DNA from: Opitutales bacterium | GTDB taxonomy: Bacteria; Verrucomicrobiota; Verrucomicrobiia; Opitutales; UBA2987 | DNA: 5,051 nucleotides | Reading direction: 5' to 3' | Assembly (NCBI GenBank): GCA_021772555.1 | Contig: JAJFLT010000408.1 | Location: 1 to 5,051, forward strand | In this document: positions 1 to 5,051 of the stretch, one piece after another | How positions within the stretch are numbered: position 1 is the stretch's first letter | Layout: the number at the start of each line of letters is the position of its first letter | Position numbers and translations under genes: made by a program | Notes under the pieces: generated by a model | Databases searched by the model: none | Told to the model about the DNA's origin: nothing | Seen by the model: the letters and a program-made list of their open reading frames with translations, nothing else

Positions 1-246
1 CTCTTGGTGAATGCCCATCATAACAGCTTAAGTATAAGCAGGTTGTTTATGCCCTGTCACTTACAATTTGATCTGATTTGGGCAACAGTTCCAATATCCT
101 ACGTTATCCTGCCTTCGGGTTTTCTTTTAGATACTCTTTTATAGATTCGTAAGACGTTGATAAATAGCTTTTCAGTGGATCATGTCAGCCCGACCATTGT
201 AAGCTATTCGATCATTGGTTCTTCGGTATAAACGAATTAATGCGCT
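1..246. other. Non-coding region downstream of the last gene
   Basis: No reading frame of meaningful length is seen here on either strand, and nothing resembles a tRNA. On the minus strand each ATG is soon followed by a stop, except two adjacent ATGs at 16-21 that stay open for seven codons to the window edge; these might begin a further gene but are too short to judge. The only structure seen is an imperfect inverted repeat at 163-208, listed separately. There is no convincing terminator with a T-tract for the minus-strand genes that end at 247, so their transcript may end at the weak stem-loop or run on past the edge. Confidence 0.5.
163..208 (-). repeat. Imperfect inverted repeat after the last gene
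   Basis: AATAGCTT at 163-170 is the exact reverse complement of AAGCTATT at 201-208, with 30 bases between. Inside, short TGG/CCA and TC/GA pairings could extend the stem after an internal loop. It lies about 40 bp past the stop codon of the OSBS/NSAR-like gene. It could fold as a 3' stem-loop in the mRNA, but no run of T follows on the minus strand, so it is not a standard intrinsic terminator. An 8-bp repeat this far apart could also be chance. Confidence 0.25.
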
Positions 247-1350
247 TTACAGTTCGACCTGCTCCAGGGTGAATTTATGGAGCAGCTCTTCATCCGGCAT
301 CACGCCAATTCCTGGATTATCCGAGGCTCGGAATTGTGAGGGCGCTGAATGTTCTATTGGTTCGATAGTCAAATCCTGTTTGTAAAACCTGGAAGTTGGG
401 AAGATATCCGATGGGTATTTAATGTTTGAAAGGGTGGCCAAAGCTATACAATGGGATGCGCCGATGGCGGATTCCAGCATGCCGCCGATCCAGCAGGGTA
501 TTTGCATTTTTTCACAGTGATGATGTATTTCGAGAGCGTTGGTTATTCCCCCGACCCTTCCCGGTTTTATGTTCACCCAACGGCAGGCCCCGATATCGAT
601 GGCTTTGCGAGCCTTGTCCAGAGAGGTGATGCTTTCATCCAGGCAGATCGGAGTCTTCAGTTGTTTTTGAAGGGCAGCATGATCGATCAAGTCATCATTA
701 GACAAGGGTTGTTCAATCATTGCCAACCGATAGTTGTCTAGTTCCTTTAACATTTCCAAATCATCCAATGAATAGGCGCTATTGCAATCAACGTGAATGA
801 TCGTATCGGGAAATTCAGCGCGGACTGCTTTGATCATTTCCAGGTCCCACCCGGGGCGATATTTCAACTTAACACGTTTGTAGCCCTGTGCATTGGCCCC
901 GGCAATCGCATCAATCAACCGGGAATGGTTCTCCATGATACCGAAGTCGGCTCCTGCTTCCACAATAGGACTGCGGCCACCCAGGATTTCCCAGAGAGGC
1001 TGATTTTTCTCCCGGCTGTATAGATCCCACCAAGCCAGGTCGAAAGCTCCTTTGGCAAAATAATTTCCTTTGATACCGCTGAGTCGATCTTGCAAATCCT
1101 TCCCGCCAGCGAACTCCTGGCCCAGCAACAAAGGCGCGATAATATCACGGGAAACAATAAATTGGGTTGCGGCGCATTCGGAAGAGTAAGCGGGCACTCC
1201 AAAACAGGTTCCCTCCCCCCAGCCTTGAGTGCGGTCACTGGAAAGCCTTACCAAAACCGAGTCTATTACTTCGTCGTTCCCGTAGGCCGTTCTAAACGGA
1301 TAAATCAAGGGCATGGCTACCCTCACGATTTTAATCGATTCAATTTTCAT
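247..1350 (-). CDS. Enolase-superfamily protein, o-succinylbenzoate synthase / N-succinylamino acid racemase type
   Basis: Predicted cytoplasmic Mg2+-dependent enzyme of 367 residues, the usual length for the OSBS/NSAR family (Amycolatopsis NAAAR is about 368). Residues 1-125 are the N-terminal capping domain, including PFRTAYG at 18-24 and GWGEG at 43-47. The rest is the TIM barrel. Seen: catalytic K161-L-K163; metal ligands D188 (HVDCN), E213 (IEQP) and D238 (LDES); opposite catalytic K262 in NIKPGRVGG; then GGMLES at 289-294. These match almost residue for residue the Amycolatopsis set K163/D189/E214/D239/K263, and R265 matches its R266. The family catalyses 2-succinylbenzoate formation in menaquinone synthesis, N-succinylamino acid racemisation, or both. 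No men genes lie nearby and the partners are catabolic in look, so racemase or another proton-abstraction chemistry is more likely than OSBS; this is inference. The ATG at 1348-1350 fits the family N-terminus (MKI), though no clear Shine-Dalgarno precedes it. It is the last gene of the probable operon, 53 bp after its neighbour. Confidence 0.88.
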   Translation of the reverse strand: MKIESIKIVRVAMPLIYPFRTAYGNDEVIDSVLVRLSSDRTQGWGEGTCFGVPAYSSECAATQFIVSRDIIAPLLLGQEFAGGKDLQDRLSGIKGNYFAKGAFDLAWWDLYSREKNQPLWEILGGRSPIVEAGADFGIMENHSRLIDAIAGANAQGYKRVKLKYRPGWDLEMIKAVRAEFPDTIIHVDCNSAYSLDDLEMLKELDNYRLAMIEQPLSNDDLIDHAALQKQLKTPICLDESITSLDKARKAIDIGACRWVNIKPGRVGGITNALEIHHHCEKMQIPCWIGGMLESAIGASHCIALATLSNIKYPSDIFPTSRFYKQDLTIEPIEHSAPSQFRASDNPGIGVMPDEELLHKFTLEQVEL

Positions 1351-1372
1351 TACACTTATTACTGACTTGATT

Positions 1373-1393
1373 GTGACAAATTTGCAATGTCAC
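1373..1393. repeat. Perfect 6-bp inverted repeat between the two enolase-type genes
   Basis: GTGACA (1373-1378) and TGTCAC (1388-1393) are exact reverse complements around a 9-base loop that contains the palindrome TTGCAA. The element fills much of the 53-bp spacer, ending 22 bp before the ATG of the downstream gene. It could be a small mRNA hairpin that adjusts expression or stability between two operon genes, or a protein-binding site. Half-site spacing does not fit a CRP site, and no T-tract follows on the minus strand, so it is not a terminator. Function unknown. Confidence 0.4.
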
Positions 1394-1403
1394 GCACCTT
1401 CTA

Positions 1404-2579
1404 TTATTGATTAGGGAGGGTGAAACTTTTTCCTTCATGCACATTGTCGTTATTGTAGGCGCTTAGATACCCCTCGTCCCGGTAGGCTTTATTGTATTTA
1501 CGTATCTTATCCCGATCGATCTCAAGGCCGAGTCCGGGTTTGTTTTGAACTTTGATATGACCCGATTCAATGACCTCCGGCTCGGTCACAATATCATCAT
1601 AGAGCATGTGACGGTAAGTCTGATGGGCGAGGAAACACATCGGACTTGAGCACAGGACCTGCATCGCGGCGCGGGTTGCGATAGAGAGGGGAGCAAAACT
1701 ATGGTAAACCAAAGGAAGGCTGGCCGCTTCACAAAGAGCCGCTGCTTTATAAAAACCAGATATGCCGCCGCTCTGCCAAGGGTCGGTCATGAGCACATCA
1801 GCGGCATCAATTTTCAATATATCGAGAATGTCCCAGTTCAGCCAACTGCTTTGGTTGGCAGCGATCGGTACCGGTGAACGTTGACGCAATAAGGCCAACT
1901 CGCTCAGCGCGCGCATGCGAATCGGCTGTTCGATATATTGGAGATCAAGATTTGCCATGGCATGGGCCATACGTAATGCAGTTCCCGAAGACCAGGCCTC
2001 ATTCGCATCAACCCGGATCGGGATGTTCGGACCCGCACCTTTGCGCAACGCACGGGTCGCCTCTAAATCCCTTTTTTCATTGATGCCGACTTTGGTGTAG
2101 AGGGTCTTGTAGCCCATTGCTACCATCTGATGCGCATCCCGTTCGATCTGCTCGGGTGTGGTGTTCTGAACGAATCCCATAATAGGCACTTGTTGCCGTA
2201 TCGCTCCACCTATTAACGCATGTATAGGTGCATTCAACGATTTTCCGAGAATGTCCCAACAAGCGATTTCAATTCCAGCCATTGCCGCATTACCCACATA
2301 GGGGAAACTGCACCATCCGCCTTGACTCAAAAGATCGAGCCAACGATGCGCGACTTCCCGAGGATCCCGGCCAATCAGAAGCGGGGAAGCTGAATTGATG
2401 GCTGCAATTGTAACTTCTGGAGTGGGAGCCGGAACCGATTCACCTATACCTGAAATTCCGTCATCCGTTTCGATTTCTATCACGATCGAGGTTATGCCAA
2501 AACGATTCCCTTGGGACCATATCTCCGGCTCCCGAAATGAAATGTTAACAGGGATCGCTTTGACTGACGTGATTTTCAT
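1404..2579 (-). CDS. Mandelate racemase/glucarate dehydratase-like enolase-superfamily protein with atypical metal site
   Basis: Predicted cytoplasmic sugar-acid or hydroxy-acid dehydratase/epimerase of 391 residues, normal for the MR/MLE family. Residues 1-125 form the capping domain (GIGES at 44-48; NAAMAGIEIACWDILGK at 97-113), followed by the barrel. Seen: K163 in LYTKVG, with Y161 where the KxK motif usually has its first lysine; metal ligands D191 (VDANEAW) and E217 (IEQP); at the third ligand site ANQSSW, giving N242/Q243 instead of an acidic residue; and an Asp-His dyad, D266 (TDPWQSGG) and H293 (VYHSF), 27 residues apart as in mandelate racemase (D270/H297). Asn as third ligand is known from D-glucarate dehydratase (N289), so the protein may be active. 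The exact substrate is unknown. I chose the ATG at 2577-2579 because MKITSVKAIPV matches the family N-terminus; an upstream TTG would add 35 unrelated residues overlapping the preceding gene. It follows the PhyH gene by 20 bp without a clear Shine-Dalgarno, suggesting co-transcription. Confidence 0.87.
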   Translation of the reverse strand: MKITSVKAIPVNISFREPEIWSQGNRFGITSIVIEIETDDGISGIGESVPAPTPEVTIAAINSASPLLIGRDPREVAHRWLDLLSQGGWCSFPYVGNAAMAGIEIACWDILGKSLNAPIHALIGGAIRQQVPIMGFVQNTTPEQIERDAHQMVAMGYKTLYTKVGINEKRDLEATRALRKGAGPNIPIRVDANEAWSSGTALRMAHAMANLDLQYIEQPIRMRALSELALLRQRSPVPIAANQSSWLNWDILDILKIDAADVLMTDPWQSGGISGFYKAAALCEAASLPLVYHSFAPLSIATRAAMQVLCSSPMCFLAHQTYRHMLYDDIVTEPEVIESGHIKVQNKPGLGLEIDRDKIRKYNKAYRDEGYLSAYNNDNVHEGKSFTLPNQ

Positions 2580-2599
2580 TTCAGGTATAAAAAGTAAAA

Positions 2600-3475
2600 T
2601 TACTCTAAATCCCAACGGCTCGGGTTGATACCCGGTGCTTCGACCGGCATGTTGTCCGGTTTGTCCACCGCATCGTAAGCCCAAATTCGCTGATTGGGGT
2701 CACTCATAAGGGCCTGCACTTCGGAAGGGCATTGCTTTAGTTTCTCATCCGGCCATTTCTGGATTTCACTGGCGGGACCGGCCCATGAGGGACGATAGGC
2801 GAGGGCCAGCATCTCGCGGGCCGAAGTGCCAACATTAGGGTAATTTCCGTGAATAACATTCTGATTGATGAGTACGGCGTCGCCCGCCTTGGCCGTTACC
2901 ATGACTTCCTCGGGATGTCGCTCATAGCGCAGGTAAGGATTGCCTTGGTTGTGAAAACTGAGGTGCGATCGCGGCACAACCCGAAAAGGTGAAACTTTCG
3001 GAGTCAGATCATCGAGATAGTAGAGGCAGCGGATCAGGCGTGGACAACTGTATTCAAGTCCGAAAATTTTCGATCCCCAAGGTTGTCCGTCGCTGTGCAG
3101 GCTGATGCCGGGATGACCCGGCTCGGAGCGGGCATAATCGTAATCCATCATGACGATCTCCGGGCCGAAGAGCACCTTGAGAAACTCGATCATGGGCGGG
3201 TGGGCAATGAGGTCGGTGATCGCGCCACCTGCCCATTGCACCCCTCTGTTTCCACGCTGCTTGTCGCTATAACTGACCGCTTTTGTTGCCAAGGTCGCGG
3301 TTTGCTCTTTCAACCGATTGATAAGGTTCCGATCGAGCATCCCTGGCCTGACGAGATAACCTTCCACTTCGATATGCCTGATTTGTTGACCGAGGGTCAA
3401 CCGGGCCCAGTCGGTATTCGCGGGACGACGTCTGGAGAGATCCGCCAGTGTTGGGTCAATCGTTGTATGAGTCAT
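2600..3475 (-). CDS. Phytanoyl-CoA dioxygenase (PhyH) family Fe(II)/2-oxoglutarate oxygenase
   Basis: Predicted cytoplasmic non-haem iron oxygenase of 291 residues that would hydroxylate a small molecule using O2 and 2-oxoglutarate. Seen: the iron triad H127-S-D129 (LHSDGQPWG) and H209 (NVIHGNYPN); R220, 11 residues after the distal histidine, the same spacing as the 2-oxoglutarate-binding pair H264/R275 of human PAHX; and the cupin-core stretch CLYYLDDLTPKVSPF (150-164) leading to VVPRSH at 166-171. All core residues are present, so it should be active. Residues 223-235 (LALAYRPSWAGPA) and the C-terminal tail continue beyond the core. Bacterial relatives act on varied substrates (ectoine, halogenated or secondary-metabolite intermediates), and annotation pipelines often mislabel them as antibiotic biosynthesis proteins; the substrate is not predictable here. 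The start ATG at 3473-3475 has a good ribosome binding site. First gene of the probable three-gene operon, with a terminator isolating it from the receptor gene upstream. Confidence 0.92.
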   Translation of the reverse strand: MTHTTIDPTLADLSRRRPANTDWARLTLGQQIRHIEVEGYLVRPGMLDRNLINRLKEQTATLATKAVSYSDKQRGNRGVQWAGGAITDLIAHPPMIEFLKVLFGPEIVMMDYDYARSEPGHPGISLHSDGQPWGSKIFGLEYSCPRLIRCLYYLDDLTPKVSPFRVVPRSHLSFHNQGNPYLRYERHPEEVMVTAKAGDAVLINQNVIHGNYPNVGTSAREMLALAYRPSWAGPASEIQKWPDEKLKQCPSEVQALMSDPNQRIWAYDAVDKPDNMPVEAPGINPSRWDLE

Positions 3476-3480
3476 TTTAG

Positions 3481-3487
3481 TCCTTTC
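3481..3487 (-). promoter_or_regulatory. Ribosome binding site of the PhyH gene
   Basis: On the minus strand the sequence reads GAAAGGA, five bases before the ATG. It is the only clear Shine-Dalgarno sequence among the three complete genes and supports the chosen start. It fits the PhyH gene being the first gene of its transcript, with the two enolase-type genes translated from weaker or coupled sites. Confidence 0.7.
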
Positions 3488-3491
3488 TATT

Positions 3492-3508
3492 TATTACCAA
3501 TATTACCA
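3492..3508 (-). repeat. Tandem 8-bp repeat in the presumed promoter of the enzyme operon
   Basis: The minus strand reads TGGTAATA twice (3501-3508, then 3492-3499), separated by one base, giving a 9-bp period. The first copy forms TGGTAATAT, a possible extended -10 element (TG-N-TAATAT, four of six matches to TATAAT). No -35 at normal spacing is evident: the TTGGCA at the edge of the terminator T-tract lies 24 bp upstream of it. The pair may be part of the promoter, an operator for an unseen regulator, or AT-rich coincidence. Its place between the terminator and the first gene is where a promoter is needed. Confidence 0.3.
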
Positions 3509-3533
3509 GGTGGCCGATAATTTGATCGATGCC

Positions 3534-3570
3534 AAAAAAAGCACGGACCACCGGGGTCCGTGCTTTTTTA
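3534..3570 (-). terminator. Strong intrinsic terminator after the receptor gene (bidirectional form)
   Basis: GCACGGACC at 3541-3549 pairs perfectly with GGTCCGTGC at 3555-3563 around a 5-base loop. On the minus strand the hairpin is followed by seven T (3534-3540); on the plus strand it is followed by six T (3564-3569), and the A and T runs can lengthen the stem. It lies about 150 bp past the receptor stop codon and about 60 bp before the PhyH start. It should end the receptor transcript and isolate the enzyme operon. With no plus-strand gene in the window, the minus-strand role is the relevant one. Confidence 0.92.
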
Positions 3571-3602
3571 AAGGCCTATACATCGCCTCAGGTATAAGCC
3601 TT
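3571..3602 (-). other. Imperfect stem-loop next to the terminator
   Basis: AAGGCCTATAC (3571-3581) and GTATAAGCCTT (3592-3602) pair at 10 of 11 positions, with one C-A mismatch, around a 10-base loop. It directly abuts the terminator, so in the receptor mRNA it would be the stem-loop just before the terminator hairpin. It may protect the 3' end or be a remnant of an older terminator; no T-tract follows it. The rest of 3603-3718 has no coding potential that I see; a weaker hairpin (AAACGG at 3630-3635 with CCGTTT at 3649-3654) is also present. Confidence 0.4.
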
Positions 3603-3718
3603 AACATTGCTGTTGAGGAGTTACCTCCCAAACGGCAATAGAGAACATCCGTTTATTCTTTTAACCACACTGAAAGCTTAACTTTAATTTACGAAAATAA
3701 GGATACAAAAGATATTAA

Positions 3719-5051
3719 TTAATATCTATATGATACCGAGAAACGAACATTGCGATTATTTTCAGCAAGCGCCAAGGCACCGAAGATGGAGGAGATCACC
3801 TCATCCTTATCGGACAAATTATAGGCATTGAGTTGGAAGCGCCAGTTTTGCCAGTCATAATAGACAAACGCATCCAGAGTCGTATACCCGTCCGTAGTAA
3901 AACTCTGATTGTTATTACCGATGCGGTCACTTATCTTAACAACAGAAATTCCTGTCGTAATTCCTTTGAGAGCTCCATCCGTAAAACGGTAGCGTCCCAG
4001 AAACTTGTAATTGAAATCATTCTGCACATTCCTGAGAAAAGTGCCGGCGGGGCTAAGCGAATCCAATTCACCCATCCCAAAAACCACGCCGATCTGTTCT
4101 GTGATCTGCCAGGCCATATCCATTTCCCATCCTTTGACTGTTGTGGTGCCCCCCTGTAAAAACTCATCCAGTCCGGTCTGTTCATTGAAAATTCTGATTG
4201 GCTGGGCCTGGAGTTCGTTGTCGAAATATGATGCCGTCAATACGAGGGAGGAATCGAATAGCTCCATTTTCACGCCAATTTCTTTAGCCTCCCCTTCCAG
4301 ATTATCGAACAATTCACCGGATCCGACTATCTTTTCACCAAACTGTGCTATAAACGTTTGCGAAAAGTTATAGAAGAGGGAAATCCCAGTGTCGGCTATC
4401 GGTTTTCCCACCGCGCCGAACTTATAGACCCAATTGTTTTGGGTTCTCGACGGGCCTGAGGTGCCGGTCAGCAAATTGTCGGATCCCCCATTGACAACAT
4501 CGTCAAAGCGAGCGCCTCCGGTCAGAAGAATTCGCCCTTTGGCCATACTCAGGTTATCCTGTATCCCAACAGCAAACTGATTGCCAGTCGATTCATTATC
4601 CGAACCCACCTCGTCAGGGAAAATATAATAATTATCGCTCTCCGGCAGTTTGTTTTGTCGAAGCACACTGAAAGCATTGGCGATGACAAGATTATTAGTG
4701 AATTCAGACCCGCCAAATTCCTCTTTGATCGTTACATTTGTAAATTGACCACGGCTACGGTTTCCCTGAAATTGGCTGTAAATCAATAAACGATGGTCGA
4801 TCGGGCCAGTTTTGAACTCTCCGGTGAGATCGAAGAAGACCCCCCAATTTTTTGCCGCGCTCGGCCCCGAAATACGGGTAACAGCGTTACTCATTATAAT
4901 ATCCGAATATAAACCGGTATCGGTGAATTTCAAATTTTCGATTATAGGGGTGTCAGGGTTGTCATTCGGTTGTGGCGCGGTGCCGATTCTTCCTACAATT
5001 TCGCCGGCCGCATCGACAAAGGCATAACCGATTGGAATAATATCCGGTGTG
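3719..5051 (-). CDS. TonB-dependent outer-membrane receptor, siderophore-receptor-like (5' end beyond window)
   Basis: C-terminal 443 residues of an outer-membrane beta-barrel that takes up a ligand using TonB and the proton-motive force. The frame is open to the right edge, so the signal peptide, TonB box and plug domain lie outside; a TTG at 4931-4933 is internal, not a start. Counting from the first visible residue, the barrel shows strand pairs of alternating residues such as FFDLTGEFKTGPIDHRLLIY (72-91), ISLFYNFSQTFIAQFG (223-238), and GEAKEIGVKMELFDSSL (253-269), which resembles the EIGVK-ELFD stretch typical of TonB siderophore receptors. WRFQLNAYNLSDKDEV (403-418) is the usual penultimate-strand motif, and the protein ends NVRFSVSYRY with the C-terminal aromatic residue recognised by the BAM complex. 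Ligand unknown: relatives in polymer-degrading and oligotrophic bacteria take up siderophores, oligosaccharides or other compounds. It lies upstream of the enzyme genes in the same direction, but a strong terminator separates them. Confidence 0.9.
   Translation of the reverse strand, partial: TPDIIPIGYAFVDAAGEIVGRIGTAPQPNDNPDTPIIENLKFTDTGLYSDIIMSNAVTRISGPSAAKNWGVFFDLTGEFKTGPIDHRLLIYSQFQGNRSRGQFTNVTIKEEFGGSEFTNNLVIANAFSVLRQNKLPESDNYYIFPDEVGSDNESTGNQFAVGIQDNLSMAKGRILLTGGARFDDVVNGGSDNLLTGTSGPSRTQNNWVYKFGAVGKPIADTGISLFYNFSQTFIAQFGEKIVGSGELFDNLEGEAKEIGVKMELFDSSLVLTASYFDNELQAQPIRIFNEQTGLDEFLQGGTTTVKGWEMDMAWQITEQIGVVFGMGELDSLSPAGTFLRNVQNDFNYKFLGRYRFTDGALKGITTGISVVKISDRIGNNNQSFTTDGYTTLDAFVYYDWQNWRFQLNAYNLSDKDEVISSIFGALALAENNRNVRFSVSYRY

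Noticed and set aside
1..21. Start of a further minus-strand gene (two adjacent ATGs at 16-21)
   Set aside because: Only seven codons fit before the window edge and no ribosome binding site is evident, so it cannot be supported.
108..130. Plus-strand terminator around CCTTCGGG followed by a T-rich stretch
   Set aside because: The stem is only two to three base pairs around TTCG, too weak for termination, and no plus-strand gene precedes it.
1371..1394. CRP/FNR-type binding site
   Set aside because: TGTGA and TCAC half-sites are present, but the gap is 13 bases instead of 6, and the element lies inside a probable operon.
2580..2684. Longer form of the MR/GlucD-like protein starting at a TTG at 2682-2684
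   Set aside because: It adds 35 residues with no family resemblance that lie over the end of the PhyH gene; the ATG at 2577-2579 gives the usual MKITxVKA-like family start.
3083..3520. Plus-strand open frame of 145 codons opposite the PhyH gene
   Set aside because: It is antisense to a gene with intact catalytic motifs, its product shows no recognisable family, and it has no supporting context. Similar plus-strand frames at 451-741, 3833-4159 and 4011-4373 were dismissed for the same reason.
4931..4933. TTG as start codon of the receptor gene
   Set aside because: The same frame continues open for 39 more codons to the window edge with barrel-like sequence, and the fragment lacks signal peptide and plug, so the gene simply starts outside the window.

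Overview
The window carries four protein-coding genes, all on the minus strand, so transcription runs from the right edge (5051) to the left. In that order they are: the C-terminal 443 residues of a TonB-dependent outer-membrane receptor (cut by the right edge); a phytanoyl-CoA dioxygenase (PhyH)-type Fe(II)/2-oxoglutarate oxygenase; an enolase-superfamily protein of the mandelate racemase/glucarate dehydratase kind; and a second, only distantly related enolase-superfamily protein of the o-succinylbenzoate synthase/N-succinylamino acid racemase kind. No RNA genes, insertion sequences, CRISPR arrays or phage genes are visible.

The receptor implies a Gram-negative-type cell envelope. Base composition looks intermediate (judged by eye, about half G+C), and two of the three complete genes lack a clear Shine-Dalgarno sequence. 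A siderophore-receptor-like TonB protein beside a PhyH oxygenase and MR/MLE-type enolase proteins fits heterotrophic, often marine, Verrucomicrobiota or Planctomycetota-like bacteria. That assignment is an impression from gene content, not a demonstrated placement.

Layout from left to right: 1-246 is apparently non-coding DNA after the last gene, with one imperfect inverted repeat. 247-1350 is the OSBS/NSAR-like gene. 1351-1403 is a 53-bp spacer with a perfect 6-bp inverted repeat. 1404-2579 is the MR/GlucD-like gene. 2580-2599 is a 20-bp spacer. 2600-3475 is the PhyH gene with a good ribosome binding site. 3476-3718 is a 243-bp spacer holding a tandem 8-bp repeat, a strong intrinsic terminator and a second stem-loop. 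3719-5051 is the receptor.

The terminator separates the receptor transcript from the three enzyme genes, which are tightly packed and probably form one operon with its own promoter in the roughly 60 bp before the PhyH gene. A reasonable inference is a small catabolic module: the receptor imports an organic compound or its metal complex, the PhyH enzyme hydroxylates it, and the two enolase-superfamily enzymes dehydrate, epimerise or racemise the resulting acid. The substrate cannot be read from the sequence. The most unusual detail is in the MR/GlucD-like protein: the usual third metal-binding acidic residue is replaced by Asn-Gln and the first lysine of the KxK motif by tyrosine, while the His-Asp dyad is intact.
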